Notes: a model not told the origin generated them from the letters alone. Positions 32,154 to 41,918 are shown, counted from the first letter of the stretch. The stretch: 64,000 nucleotides of DNA from Halobacillus faecis (GCF_007991335.1 NZ_BJYD01000006.1:201073-265072), one strand, 5' to 3'. Made by a program: numbers and translations.

Positions 32154-35100
32154 CTATTGCCAGTTCATAAATGCCTTCCAAAGCTTTTTCCACTTTTGTT
32201 CCATAGGCTTCTCTGATTCCGAACGTTGTTTCTGCCATTCATTGTAACTTGCAATCCCGATCAGAACGAGCCCGGCAATCAATAGGTAGACCCACCATGG
32301 AAGGTTGCCCCAGTACGGGCGCGTCTGGTAGATGATGTTAAAAATAAGCACACCCATCCCAATAAGGAAATAAGATTTGATTCGGAGCTGCATGCCGGCA
32401 ACCATCGAGGTGAGCGACAATCCTCCGATGATCCAGGCATCCCAGATGGTGTGGCTCTGGATGGCATCAAGGACAAGATAGCCTGAGATGAAAAGCAAGG
32501 CAGCGAACTGAACATAGTTCATCGTCTCCGCAGCCGCAGACCATATGTTTTTCCTGACAAACAGAAGGACAAACAAAACCGGCAGCGTCTGTATTTCCGC
32601 AATGATTAAATCAGGAATGTAGTCATTATGTGCAGCAACGATCATCAAATAAGCGCCGTACAAACTGGCTGCCGTACCTGTATAAAAGACGTTCTGAATA
32701 TATTTTTCGGAACACTTCTTTCCACCAAGATAAAACCACAAGCTGAGCAGCACAACAGGAAGAACGCGTATCCACACACTTTCATCCCACAAGGTGTACA
32801 AATTTAAATAGCCGATATATAAAAGTGCCGTCCATGTATAGGCATCAGCATTGATTCCAGGGCCGAAAAGTCTTTTTTGCAAAACCTTTCCTGCTCCAAG
32901 AAGTAGAACGATTCCTAAAGCCAGCACAACGATCATGTCCACATCCGTCCAAAACACCCGGAGTTTCTCCCATAACCCGAAGGTGAGGACCAATGGGACG
33001 AAGCGGACGATCGGCCATGGTCTCTGATGCAGGAAGAAAAGGTTGAAAACGGTGTAGGCAAGCACCAGCATCCATTCTCCCTCCGCTTCAAAAGGAACGT
33101 CACTGATGATGACGAACAGACCTAAAATGGAAAATGGAATGATGTACCACTCCATCCGTTTTTTCCACTGGGCAGAAACGAAGAACCAGACAAGCGCATA
33201 CAAGAAGCTGCTGGCTAAAAACGCATACTCATAAGGAATTTCAACCCACCCTAGTTCTTTCGGAAGCGTGACAACGAAGAGGTATCCCGTTGTCAATGCA
33301 GCATACAGCATGGTTTTTGTTCCAGATTCTCTACCTGCTTTCAAAGTGCTGAAGACGTACACCGTTAATGGAATGATCAACAACACAGGATGTACATTCT
33401 CCGTTCCCAGCTGATCCAATAGAATAAGCAGGACAATGAACGGCTGAACGAGATGTCCCAGTAAATAGAAATGAGGACGCATCCCTTTCGATTTTCGCTC
33501 TCCCCATTCTCCGACGGCAATCAAGAGCACAGGAGCGAAGACCATATACATCAGTATGTTAGAAAATGAATCGATACGCAGTGGACTGATCAATGATGTA
33601 TAAAAACCAAGGGATGCGACAGAAACGAAACTCCAGTAGCACGTTTTATTTGAGTAGCGGACAAGCAGGTACATCATCCCGATGCCTGTAATCAACAGGA
33701 GCGGCCTTACAAGGATTGGATCAACTCCATCATCTACGAGCAGGAGCAGCATGGCAGCTACGTAAGTCCCCTGGGCGATATAAAAAGTCGACATCTCAAA
33801 GTCGCCTTCTTTCGCCTTTTTCCATAAAAAGTGAAGACCAAGAAGAAGTCCGCCTGTCAAAGCCATATGGAAGGAAATCGAATACCCTTCGCTGTAGGCA
33901 GGCACCCACTCAAGAAATTTTTGATAAAAGATGACGGAAGCAGCGAGCAATCCAGACGGAAGCGTCCAGACTGCCGTACGCTTCCTATCGTCATGTGAAT
34001 CACTCTTTTTCACGAAAAAGGCAAGCAGACTGACGATGAGCAGCATGAGGGCACTATACCCGTACTGCAGGTCATAGAGAGCGAAGTATAAACACCCCGT
34101 CAACACAAATAAAGACGTGTAAAGGTTGCTATCCTTCAGTTCCCGCAGCCACTTGACTTTTGTCCAGATTCCTCCGTATAAAAAGAGGAGAGATGCAGCT
34201 GTGAACAAAAAGAAATACCAAGGTCCTACTTTTATTAAATCCCATAGCTGTGCCGCAGAAACAAAAAAGAACAAAGATGCGAAATAAGGAAAAATCACAT
34301 GGTTTGTCACATTGGCTAAGACAAGATAATTGACCATGATCACAAGGTAGGCCACGAGCAAGAGCCATGAACTGCTTTCGTCCTTGATCAGAATGCTCTC
34401 ATATGTGATGTAGATGAACGCTAATAAGGAAACCACTCCGCTCGTCCATCGGAATACCTTTTCAATGAAAGTATGGCTCCGGAACGTGAATGCAAATCCG
34501 AGATAAATCAGTCCAATCAGCGCATATACGAGTGAATCCACAGCATATAACGGAGTATTCTCTACAAGTTGGTACACGGCATACACAAGCATCACAGAAA
34601 AGACAAACTGGTACTCCTTCGTCTTGTAAACAAAAACCATCGCCATATAAACACTTGCTGTCAGCAGCAGATTAAAACTGTAAAAAACCTCATTTTCATA
34701 GAAAAACAGCATCAACAATGTGGAAATGACTATATTTAACTGGGCGAACAAAGGCACCTCTTTGATGAATAACTCGAGGTGGTTCCTATTTTTCAATGTG
34801 ATATATGCGAAAAGCAATCCGGCATTGTACAACATCAAGCCAAGATAAAAAGCATCGAGAGATAACGGGAGAGCTCCAAGTAGGAACCCTACGGAAAGCG
34901 ACAGAAATAAGAGGGCAATCCATACATAAAGGCGCGAACGATGGACAAATGCGTGCCTTAGGTATAAAGGAAGTGGAATCGCCGTCCCCATCAACCCGAG
35001 CAGGTGCCTTCCTTCCCCATCCAAGGATAAATAGGGGCCAAAAAGCTCAAAGTACCCAATGGCCACAATGATAATGGGAATAAGCAGGCTTCCGAGTGTT

Positions 35101-35570
35101 AAAAATGCGAAAGCCGTCTGCTTGATTTTCAAAAATCGACCGGTCCCATAGCTTAGAGTGAAGAAAAAGAGGGACACACAGGAAATGGAAACGACCTTCG
35201 TCGCAGCTCCCATCTGATCCCACTGACTTGTCGCAACGATTAAGCCTGTGATCAGCAGGATGGAAACCCCTAAGATCAGAGTCCAAGTGATGTTCCGTTC
35301 CCGTATTTGTTCCGGCGTGCGTTCCTTTTTCTTTTTATCAGGCTTCGGTTTCGGCTTTGGTTTTGGCTTCGGCTGTGTGGTTGATTGGGTTTGAACCTCT
35401 TCCGTTCCCATCTTTCGACCGGGCTCTGGAGATTCATAGTCTGCCAGATACGCCCCCTGCGCCTGCATCAGTTTTGAGAATTCTTGGTCGGTTATGTACC
35501 CATTTTCCTTCAGGTGATTCAATTGTTCACGGAATACTGTCTGTTTCTCTTCCTTTGACAAGGCTGTCAT
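32154..35570 (-). CDS. 1138-residue polytopic membrane protein
   Basis: An 1138-residue protein. The first 90 residues are cytosolic: a short helical domain (EQLNHLKENGYITDQEFSKL) and a linker with a KP repeat (about 68-77) followed by KKKK. The rest is about 30 or more closely packed hydrophobic segments with few charges. Proteins of this size and plan occur in Bacillaceae under the DUF2157/DUF2339 (SCO7613 C-terminal) labels; I am not sure which fits. They may be carriers or scaffolds, and no function is known. GGGGGAGGG precedes the ATG. The KP codons form a short GGCTTC/GGTTTT tandem repeat at 35341-35373. Confidence 0.75.
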   Translation of the reverse strand: MTALSKEEKQTVFREQLNHLKENGYITDQEFSKLMQAQGAYLADYESPEPGRKMGTEEVQTQSTTQPKPKPKPKPKPDKKKKERTPEQIRERNITWTLILGVSILLITGLIVATSQWDQMGAATKVVSISCVSLFFFTLSYGTGRFLKIKQTAFAFLTLGSLLIPIIIVAIGYFELFGPYLSLDGEGRHLLGLMGTAIPLPLYLRHAFVHRSRLYVWIALLFLSLSVGFLLGALPLSLDAFYLGLMLYNAGLLFAYITLKNRNHLELFIKEVPLFAQLNIVISTLLMLFFYENEVFYSFNLLLTASVYMAMVFVYKTKEYQFVFSVMLVYAVYQLVENTPLYAVDSLVYALIGLIYLGFAFTFRSHTFIEKVFRWTSGVVSLLAFIYITYESILIKDESSSWLLLVAYLVIMVNYLVLANVTNHVIFPYFASLFFFVSAAQLWDLIKVGPWYFFLFTAASLLFLYGGIWTKVKWLRELKDSNLYTSLFVLTGCLYFALYDLQYGYSALMLLIVSLLAFFVKKSDSHDDRKRTAVWTLPSGLLAASVIFYQKFLEWVPAYSEGYSISFHMALTGGLLLGLHFLWKKAKEGDFEMSTFYIAQGTYVAAMLLLLVDDGVDPILVRPLLLITGIGMMYLLVRYSNKTCYWSFVSVASLGFYTSLISPLRIDSFSNILMYMVFAPVLLIAVGEWGERKSKGMRPHFYLLGHLVQPFIVLLILLDQLGTENVHPVLLIIPLTVYVFSTLKAGRESGTKTMLYAALTTGYLFVVTLPKELGWVEIPYEYAFLASSFLYALVWFFVSAQWKKRMEWYIIPFSILGLFVIISDVPFEAEGEWMLVLAYTVFNLFFLHQRPWPIVRFVPLVLTFGLWEKLRVFWTDVDMIVVLALGIVLLLGAGKVLQKRLFGPGINADAYTWTALLYIGYLNLYTLWDESVWIRVLPVVLLSLWFYLGGKKCSEKYIQNVFYTGTAASLYGAYLMIVAAHNDYIPDLIIAEIQTLPVLFVLLFVRKNIWSAAAETMNYVQFAALLFISGYLVLDAIQSHTIWDAWIIGGLSLTSMVAGMQLRIKSYFLIGMGVLIFNIIYQTRPYWGNLPWWVYLLIAGLVLIGIASYNEWQKQRSESEKPMEQKWKKLWKAFMNWQ

Positions 35571-35644
35571 TTCTTTTCCCTCCCCCTCTTGTTATCATAG
35601 TGTAATATTACACTTAAACCTTCATTTCTTCAACATTCTTCCAT

Positions 35645-35677
35645 TAAAAAAGAAGGTTGCCCACTTCTGGAGCAACC
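35645..35677 (-). terminator. Terminator after the 65-residue gene
   Basis: On the minus strand GGTTGC pairs with GCAACC around an 11-base loop, followed by TTCTTTTTT. Its position right after the stop at 35679 supports that short frame as a gene. Confidence 0.75.
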
Positions 35678-35678
35678 A

Positions 35679-35876
35679 CTACCTTATTTCAACCAAATAC
35701 TTAAGAGGAGTCCACTCCCCATCTAAGACCATGGCTACTTTTTCTGCAGCTTCAGGGACTTCATACGTCGATTCTGATATAATTTTTGGTTTTCCTTTAG
35801 CAGATACGCTGTTCAACCCATCCACTTCCACCAACAGGCCAACCAGCCACAGCTGCCACTTTTTCATCTTCCCCAT
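35679..35876 (-). CDS. Small protein of unknown function
   Basis: A frame of about 65 residues starting MGKMKKWQLWLVGLLVEVDG with a weak hydrophobic start and a short soluble tail (EVPEAAEKVAMVLDGEW). The ribosome site is poor and the exact start is uncertain (35867, 35876 or 35918). A terminator directly follows the stop. Family not recognised. Confidence 0.45.
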   Translation of the reverse strand: MGKMKKWQLWLVGLLVEVDGLNSVSAKGKPKIISESTYEVPEAAEKVAMVLDGEWTPLKYLVEIR

Positions 35877-35946
35877 GGAAACACTGAACTTACATTTTTT
35901 GTAATTACATAGTAACATACTTGAAATATTATCCTAGTCTTCCATT

Positions 35947-36834
35947 CTATTTGCTTATGATTTCCTCCAAGGTTCGATCAAGCGTCGGATATTGAAAAGT
36001 GAATCCCTCTTCTTCTAATCTTTGCGGGATCACCCATCTGCTCTTCAATACAAGCTCAGTTTCCGTTCGAATGAGGGCCGAACCAATTTCAAGCATCCAC
36101 TTCGGTGCAGGCAGCCCGAAAGACCGGTCAGACTTTTCCCGGAGAAGGCGCATCAGTTCTTCATTGGTGACAGGGTTTGGAGAAGAACAGTTAAAGACTC
36201 CTTCTAACTCTTGATTCTCCTTTATAAACAGGCAGATCCGGAAGAGGTCTTCCACATGGATCCAGCTGAACATCTGCTTGCCAGAACCCTGAGGACCACC
36301 GAGCCCAAATCTCACCAAGTTTTTATAAGGAGTCATCACACCGCCTTCATCTCCTAACACGATGGCTGTCCGGAGTGCGGCTTTTCGCGTATCAGGCGTG
36401 CGGAAAGCGAAAAAGTTTTCTTCCCAATTCGTAGCCACATCCACGGAAAATCCAGTCCCGATTTCTCCTTCTTCTTCCGTCATCGGACGATCCTCCGCGT
36501 GACGATAGATGGTGGCCGTACTTGAGTTCAGCCAGACTTCCGGTGGATGATCGCATTTTTGAACCGCTTCTCCAAGGATATTCGTAGTGACGACTCTTGA
36601 TATCATGATCTCATTCTTGTTTTTAGCGTTATAACGGCAGTTGACCGATTTCCCTGCAAGATTGATGAGGATGTCCGCGCCATCAATAGCCTCGATGATA
36701 AGCTCTTGATCCTCCCAATGAATGTACCCTTTCCTTCTGGAGATGACTTCCACCTCATACCCCAGGTCCTTGAATCTTTTTTGAAAATATTCTCCTATAA
36801 AACCGGTCCCTCCAGCCAGGACAACTTTTTTCAT
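35947..36834 (-). CDS. yfhF: TIGR01777-family SDR epimerase (YfhF-like)
   Basis: A 295-residue extended SDR protein: GGTGFIG nucleotide loop at residues 8-14, LINLAGKSVNCRY (the SDR NAG region), STATIYRH with the active-site tyrosine, and a C-terminal DUF1731-like part (PAPKWMLEIGSALIRTETEL). It resembles B. subtilis YfhF and cell-division inhibitor SulA-like proteins, which are NAD(P)-binding but of unknown substrate. GGGAG precedes the ATG. Confidence 0.87.
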   Translation of the reverse strand: MKKVVLAGGTGFIGEYFQKRFKDLGYEVEVISRRKGYIHWEDQELIIEAIDGADILINLAGKSVNCRYNAKNKNEIMISRVVTTNILGEAVQKCDHPPEVWLNSSTATIYRHAEDRPMTEEEGEIGTGFSVDVATNWEENFFAFRTPDTRKAALRTAIVLGDEGGVMTPYKNLVRFGLGGPQGSGKQMFSWIHVEDLFRICLFIKENQELEGVFNCSSPNPVTNEELMRLLREKSDRSFGLPAPKWMLEIGSALIRTETELVLKSRWVIPQRLEEEGFTFQYPTLDRTLEEIISK

Positions 36835-36976
36835 TTCGAAAGACTCCCTTCTTAGCGTTTATTTCTTCTTCTATCCATTCTACGGAGTCCCCGTTTATTT
36901 GTACAATTTTCCAATGCAAGTGAACGACTACTAGAAACCACTGACCTCTTCTTTCGTGCCACATACCTCCCAGTCC

Positions 36977-37005
36977 ATGACAGATCACCCCTTCCCATCT
37001 ATACT
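36977..37005 (+). promoter_or_regulatory. Promoter of the LytTR-DUF3021 operon
   Basis: ATGACA and TATACT are separated by 17 bases. A second TGACA follows the -10, 27 bases from the first, so a direct repeat for LytTR binding is possible but weak. Confidence 0.6.
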
Positions 37006-37039
37006 GACAATAGAAAGACAGACGGGAGGCAGAGGGAGA

Positions 37040-37498
37040 ATGAAACTGATTATAGATATCAATGAATCGTATGATGAAACAAAGGTAACCGTGGAGTGTA
37101 AGGAAATCGACCCATCCATTAGAAAAATCCTTGATGCTTTGGAGGAGAAGAAACAAGACTTGGTGATCGGAGATCGAGCGGATCGTCAGCACCTGCTCAA
37201 GCCCATAGACATCGAGTATTTTTACACAGAAAAAGAAATCGTCCATGCCGCTCATAAGGATGGGCCGTACAAATTAAAAGAAAAGCTTTATGAACTGCAA
37301 GACGCGCTGCCTTCCGACCAATTCATCCGTATTTCAAAATCCGTCCTCGCTAATGTATATAAAATCAGTCATTTTGAGCCCTCTTTCCATGGCACGTTGG
37401 TCGTTCATTTTCATTCCGGCAGCAAAGAGTACGCGTCCAGGCATTATGTAAAAGAAATCAAAAACACGTTAAAAATGAACAGGAGGAAAGAAAAATGA
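37040..37498 (+). CDS. LytTR-domain DNA-binding regulator
   Basis: A 152-residue protein: N-terminal helical part (about 1-45) and a C-terminal LytTR domain with IEYFYTEKEIVHAAHKDGPY, ALPSDQFIRISKSVLANVYK and the closing GSKEYASRHYVKEIKNTL. It has no receiver domain, as in the HdrR/BrsR group. The ATG at 37040 follows AGAGGGAG. Its stop overlaps the next start (ATGA), which ties it to the DUF3021 membrane protein. In streptococcal relatives such a regulator activates its own operon and the membrane partner holds it back. Confidence 0.88.
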   Translation: MKLIIDINESYDETKVTVECKEIDPSIRKILDALEEKKQDLVIGDRADRQHLLKPIDIEYFYTEKEIVHAAHKDGPYKLKEKLYELQDALPSDQFIRISKSVLANVYKISHFEPSFHGTLVVHFHSGSKEYASRHYVKEIKNTLKMNRRKEK

Positions 37499-37908
37499 AA
37501 ACATTTTTATTCAGAAGCATGGTCGGCATTTTCTTCGGTGCATTTCTCGCGATTCTTATGACGTTCGCTGTCATTTGGTTCGGGGATGTGCAAACACTCT
37601 CGGGTAATGCCTTTATCCGAAATTCGATTGGCAGTATGTTCTGTGGCTGGTTTTTCTCTGTAACGCCTTTATATTTTGAGATCCCAACACTCAAACTCTG
37701 GCAGCAAACTCTTTTACATTTCCTTACCGTCTCGCTGCTCTATTTCATCATCAGCTTCGGCATTGGATGGATCCCCTTTCAATTAACAGCTGCCCTCTTA
37801 TCCATCCTTTCATTTTTGCTCATTTATTTGATCATATGGATCGGCTTCTATCTTTATTTCAGGTCCGAATCTAAGAAGTTGAATGAGGAATTGAATCAAC
37901 TCCAATAA
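37495..37908 (+). CDS. DUF3021 membrane protein, partner of the LytTR regulator
   Basis: A 137-residue protein with four membrane segments (SMVGIFFGAFLAILMTFAVI, SMFCGWFFSVTPLYFEI, LLHFLTVSLLYFIISFGIGW, LLIYLIIWIGFYLYF) and a charged C-terminal tail. The pair LytTR-DUF3021 is a recurrent two-gene unit in Firmicutes; the membrane protein is thought to restrain the regulator until a signal arrives. It overlaps the regulator by four bases. A bidirectional terminator follows. Confidence 0.86.
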   Translation: MKTFLFRSMVGIFFGAFLAILMTFAVIWFGDVQTLSGNAFIRNSIGSMFCGWFFSVTPLYFEIPTLKLWQQTLLHFLTVSLLYFIISFGIGWIPFQLTAALLSILSFLLIYLIIWIGFYLYFRSESKKLNEELNQLQ

Positions 37909-37910
37909 AA

Positions 37911-37947
37911 AAACGACGACAACCTTTGTAAGGTTGTCGCCGTTTTT
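37911..37947. terminator. Bidirectional terminator
   Basis: CGACAACCTT pairs with AAGGTTGTCG across TGT, with flanking A- and T-runs, between convergent genes. Confidence 0.85.
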
Positions 37948-37955
37948 ATCCTCCA

Positions 37956-38606
37956 TCAGGAAGAGGTCGCAAGTAGGTCCCCATCTTCTTCATAGTGGTC
38001 GAGTACAGCATCTACATAATAAATATCTCCATAACAAGCATCGTACTGTTCAGCTTCTTTACGGATACAGCTGTATTTACCTGTATGTTTTAATTCTTCA
38101 TATTTCTTGGAGGAAAATTCAATGGCTAATTCCTGCGTATATTCCCCACCATGGTTCATGACAAAATCAATAAACCCTGCACCAAAATTGTATGATTGAA
38201 GCGCTAGTTTCACATCGCCATCAGCACGTTCCAATGTCTTTGCGAAATAAGCAACCCCTTGCTCGATAGACTTTTCAGGATTGTTAATACAGCCAACTTC
38301 CCCACAATGGGATTCTGACGCCTGCATCGGATCGTCTCCACGTCCACCTGACTCCTGGGTCATCAAAGCGAGCAATATTTCCTTGTATTCCCTGATCCCT
38401 TCCTGTTCCGCGTACGTTTCAACTTCATCTTCATACTGCAGCACTTGCTGAGGGAGGTCCGGTTCTTTTTCGACCTTTGTTGAGCTGCTGAACATTCCAT
38501 CCCCAAGCTGACTTTTCAGGGTTAAGAAAACGAGTCCGAGTAGAAAGACGGGGAGAAGGAAGGCTCCCCATGAGCGGCCTATGTTTCTATTATTCTTTTT
38601 ATTCAC
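37956..38606 (-). CDS. Lysozyme-like membrane-anchored protein
   Basis: A 216-residue protein: N-terminal membrane anchor (SWGAFLLPVFLLGLVFLTL), then an SLT/lysozyme-like domain with the catalytic-region ALMTQESGGRGDDPMQASES (glutamate in QESGG) and QGVAYFAKTLERADGDVKLA; the fold matches the lysozyme_like (PF13702) group that includes CwlT-type muramidases. The catalytic domain should face the wall. The start is GTG after GGAGGAGAAGG. It may act in cell-wall turnover. Confidence 0.84.
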   Translation of the reverse strand: MNKKNNRNIGRSWGAFLLPVFLLGLVFLTLKSQLGDGMFSSSTKVEKEPDLPQQVLQYEDEVETYAEQEGIREYKEILLALMTQESGGRGDDPMQASESHCGEVGCINNPEKSIEQGVAYFAKTLERADGDVKLALQSYNFGAGFIDFVMNHGGEYTQELAIEFSSKKYEELKHTGKYSCIRKEAEQYDACYGDIYYVDAVLDHYEEDGDLLATSS

Positions 38607-38763
38607 CCTTCTCCTCCTCTCTTCGAAGCTATTCTATTTATATCTTACCATTTTCTGTTTGAAAGCACCGTTTATAAGCATCCAATAGAGCCGATTGGAA
38701 ACGACGTATTTCCTCTTCATCTAGTCAGTACCCTTTTTCATACCCCAGGATTGCTTATTGCAC

Positions 38764-38789
38764 AAAAAAACCGCCACAAAATGTGACGG
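38764..38789 (-). terminator. Terminator of the siderophore operon
   Basis: On the minus strand CCGTCACA pairs with TGTGGCGG across TTT and is followed by seven T. Confidence 0.82.
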
Positions 38790-39968
38790 CTATTGCTTTT
38801 CTTCCAAATAGATGAATTCCGGCTCGGGGTGACTTAAAAATTCATGATGTGAAATCGTCCATGCATAAGCACCAGCATAATCAAAAATCACTACATCTCC
38901 CGCTCTCAGTTCTTCTACATATTCACTTTTCACAAGAACATCATTCGGTGTACATAACTCTCCGGCGATGGTCACTTCCGCACCCTTCATACCCGGCCTT
39001 TCATAGGGGGCTTCCCATTCCTCGATAGGATGAACCCGGAAAGGGTGACTCATTTTCCAGGCAGCAGGGAGTCGAAGGTGATGGGAGCCGCCCCGGATGA
39101 GGGCAAAATGATGATCATGGTTAGCCTTTACATCGATGACCTCCGTCACATAGGATCCGGCAGCGGCCGTCATGTACCTTCCAAGTTCAAGCACTAAAGT
39201 CAGCCCGTCCATTTGGGATTCCATTTTATGAAGTCCTGAAGTGAATAAACTCCAATCAAACGCCTCTTCCGGATTCCAATAATTGATGCCAATGCCTCCT
39301 CCGACATCGACCGTGTGGATGTCCAATTCAAAGCGGTTCTGCCAACTTTTCGCTTTTTCCAAACACATGGACACAAATTGCACATGAGCCTCAGCATTCA
39401 AGTTGTTGGACATGGCATGAAAGTGAAAACCTTCCACTCTTACATGATCCATCTGAAGCGCCTTTTGTATGATCTGTGGTACTTCACGTTCATCAACACC
39501 GAATTGAGTCGGAACGCCGGACATCATATGATGACTTTCCGGGACATCACGACTCAAATTGACGCGGATCAAGACCGGGGTGACAGCTCCTCTTTCTTTT
39601 GAAAGCCATTCAATGCGATTTAAGTCATGGAAACTTTCAACGTTAATGGCTTCCACTCCTGCATCAATCGCTTCCTCTATTTCTTCCTGTTTCTTTGCAG
39701 GGGCTCCAAAAAGCACTGTTTTTTCTTGATGCACTTTATGCAACTCCCCGCCCGAAGCAACTTCAAATCCATCCACAATCGGGGCGAGAGTTCCTAGAAT
39801 ACGTGGATCAGGATTCGCTTTCACCGCATAAAAAAGCCGGCAAAAAGCCGGGAGACCGCTTTTTAACGTGTTCACATGCTTTCGTAATCGACCTAAATCA
39901 TAAACATAAGCACAAATGGGCCTCCCATGTACTCGTTTTTTATTTTCAATATACTGATCAATTCTCAT
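38790..39968 (-). CDS. PLP-dependent decarboxylase of a siderophore pathway (SbnH/LysA-like)
   Basis: A 392-residue fold-III PLP enzyme: YAVKANPDP holds the PLP lysine near residue 49, HFHAMSNNL and VDVGGGIGI the phosphate region, and GELCTPNDVL the catalytic cysteine of the decarboxylase C-terminal domain. Such proteins decarboxylate an amino-acid intermediate in carboxylate siderophores (SbnH makes citryl-diaminoethane); racemase activity (SfaC-like) is less likely. It starts 21 bases after the second synthetase and closes the operon. No exporter is adjacent. Confidence 0.82.
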   Translation of the reverse strand: MRIDQYIENKKRVHGRPICAYVYDLGRLRKHVNTLKSGLPAFCRLFYAVKANPDPRILGTLAPIVDGFEVASGGELHKVHQEKTVLFGAPAKKQEEIEEAIDAGVEAINVESFHDLNRIEWLSKERGAVTPVLIRVNLSRDVPESHHMMSGVPTQFGVDEREVPQIIQKALQMDHVRVEGFHFHAMSNNLNAEAHVQFVSMCLEKAKSWQNRFELDIHTVDVGGGIGINYWNPEEAFDWSLFTSGLHKMESQMDGLTLVLELGRYMTAAAGSYVTEVIDVKANHDHHFALIRGGSHHLRLPAAWKMSHPFRVHPIEEWEAPYERPGMKGAEVTIAGELCTPNDVLVKSEYVEELRAGDVVIFDYAGAYAWTISHHEFLSHPEPEFIYLEEKQ

Positions 39969-39989
39969 GACTACATCCTCACTCTTTCT

Positions 39990-41918
39990 TCAAGCTAAAG
40001 GGTTTGGCACTTCGGTGTACGCATCCCCTCTACTATTGCTCAGTCTCATTTGGGTCAAGGACTTATGCATGACCCACGGCTGGAATAGGAACGTTCGATC
40101 TTCCGCCACTTGGCCCGCCAAATCATTCGCCAGTTCCAAACGATCCAGTTCTTCCTGTACCACTCTTTTTACTTCCATCCAAAATGTTTCTCCCGCTAGT
40201 CCGGAATACCGCACAAGCTGACGGATGATTTCTCCCAAATGGTTTTGAAAGACAGTGTAATACAGTTTGTTATGCATCGAAGAAAGGTCATTCGTCACAC
40301 TGACCGAATCTGCAGCGAACTTTGGGGAGATCCCCTGTTTGCGAAGGCGTTCCGGATAAACCCTCGCTCCGCCCCAGTCCCGGAAAAAGAAGCGGGTTAA
40401 ACGGCCATTCTTAAATACAGGAACACTGTTCTGAAGATGTCCTTCCAGTGCCACTCCATACTTGACCATCATCGTCATATAACCTGGCAGCACTTTTTTT
40501 ATATAATGACAGAAAAACTCGTTGGCCGCCTGGGTCCGATTAAGGTGATGTTTCGTCTGAAATTCCTGGACCAGCTCATGCAGGATTGTCAAGCCACTAA
40601 TCGGGGACTTGGCGTACAAGCTCATTCCAGCAACTGCGACTTCTCCTTCTTCCAGGTGCGGCTGGAGAGATTCCCGGACTAACATCGTCAAATTACGGCT
40701 TTTTAACCGCTCCTCAGACCGGAAAGCAGCTCCACCCCATTCATTTAAGGGGACAAAGAAGCGCAAATGGGACTCTCTTTCTTTAATATCTTGTATCATT
40801 TTTGAAAAAACGGTAGCATTCATCGCTGTCTGTGTAGAAATCGAACGGACGGTCGACGTCATCTGGCTGTTTACAGCAAGCTTTAGCACAGGTGCGTCTT
40901 TCCTTTTAGGAGCTACCGTCCGGAACGAAGAAGTCGCCTCTACATTCATAGGTCGTGAAGATAAAAGGATCACTTCTTCATCTTCAATCTCCTTTTGGTA
41001 AATCTCCGGTATGGCATGGTCGTACTGCCAAGGGTGGACAGGCAAAATCGTGTACAGACTCTTCTCGTATCCCAGCTCCTTTAATTCCTTGTGTCCAGCC
41101 TCAACGCTTTCTGGAAAACTGGATTCAAACGTTGCTCCTGTACTCAATATCAAGGACTTCTTCACGGCCGCCATGCGGATCGGAAACGTCTGATGAAATT
41201 CTGGGGAGTATCGGAACGTATCTTCATAGGTCAGTCCGATTTTCGTCTTGGCCCCAGGATGAAGGTGGTGCCCATCAACGACAAGCTGTTCGAAAAATAG
41301 ATGAGCGTCTTCCCCTTTTTTCAACACATAGTCGATGGATGTATTCACATCCATACTGGCAGCTTCTGTGCGAACGGTCTGCTTCCATTCCTCATGAATA
41401 GTTAGAGCGAGGGCAAGGTTTGCCGTTCCATTATTCAACTCCTGGACAAAAGTGTCGCGATTTGGGTAGTCCTCTTTTTTAAACAAAAGAAAGACGAGCT
41501 CTGAGGCGGAAGATACGGCGCGAAGTCCTCGCTCCTCAATCAGCAAAGGTACATCGACTTCGACAAAGCGGAAAGCCGATTGATGGATGACCGGAAATAA
41601 GAGTTTGTTCCCCTGCTTTTGCACAAGTAAATAAGTTCGGTCATTCTCCAATAGTGATTCTTTACCTGCATGAATCGTACTACATAGATGAGCTACACCG
41701 TCCTCCAGGATGTCAGCACCCGAATAAACATCATCAATATTCTCCCGAATAATCGAATTCGCAAGCTTCAATAAGATTCCTTTTCTTGCTTCTGCAGAGC
41801 AGTCCCAAAAACGGTCGGCATAGGCAGGATAAGCCCTTTTCAAGAATTGATAGGCCTGGTCTTCTTCTTTATGTAAGCCGGGCCACGACTTCATACGTTC
41901 AGTTAAGGGCAGAATCAT
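39990..41918 (-). CDS. IucA/IucC-family NIS siderophore synthetase (second)
   Basis: A 642-residue NRPS-independent siderophore synthetase. Features: substrate/ATP region HHLHPGAKTKIGL near residue 215, PVHPWQYDHAIPE near 293, STRPM-like SSRPMNVEATSSFRTVAP, LKLAVNSQMTSTVRSISTQT, and C-terminal FFRDWGGARV plus FQNHLGEI. These enzymes join citrate or another polycarboxylate to an amine or alcohol with ATP. The start at 41918 follows GAGAGGTG and overlaps the end of the first synthetase by 20 bases. Whether it is type A or C specificity cannot be told. Confidence 0.88.
   Translation of the reverse strand: MILPLTERMKSWPGLHKEEDQAYQFLKRAYPAYADRFWDCSAEARKGILLKLANSIIRENIDDVYSGADILEDGVAHLCSTIHAGKESLLENDRTYLLVQKQGNKLLFPVIHQSAFRFVEVDVPLLIEERGLRAVSSASELVFLLFKKEDYPNRDTFVQELNNGTANLALALTIHEEWKQTVRTEAASMDVNTSIDYVLKKGEDAHLFFEQLVVDGHHLHPGAKTKIGLTYEDTFRYSPEFHQTFPIRMAAVKKSLILSTGATFESSFPESVEAGHKELKELGYEKSLYTILPVHPWQYDHAIPEIYQKEIEDEEVILLSSRPMNVEATSSFRTVAPKRKDAPVLKLAVNSQMTSTVRSISTQTAMNATVFSKMIQDIKERESHLRFFVPLNEWGGAAFRSEERLKSRNLTMLVRESLQPHLEEGEVAVAGMSLYAKSPISGLTILHELVQEFQTKHHLNRTQAANEFFCHYIKKVLPGYMTMMVKYGVALEGHLQNSVPVFKNGRLTRFFFRDWGGARVYPERLRKQGISPKFAADSVSVTNDLSSMHNKLYYTVFQNHLGEIIRQLVRYSGLAGETFWMEVKRVVQEELDRLELANDLAGQVAEDRTFLFQPWVMHKSLTQMRLSNSRGDAYTEVPNPLA

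Noticed and set aside
36755-37255. 166-codon minus-strand frame over the LytTR gene
   Set aside because: Opposite-strand shadow of the conserved regulator; its composition is unlike a real protein and it has no ribosome site.
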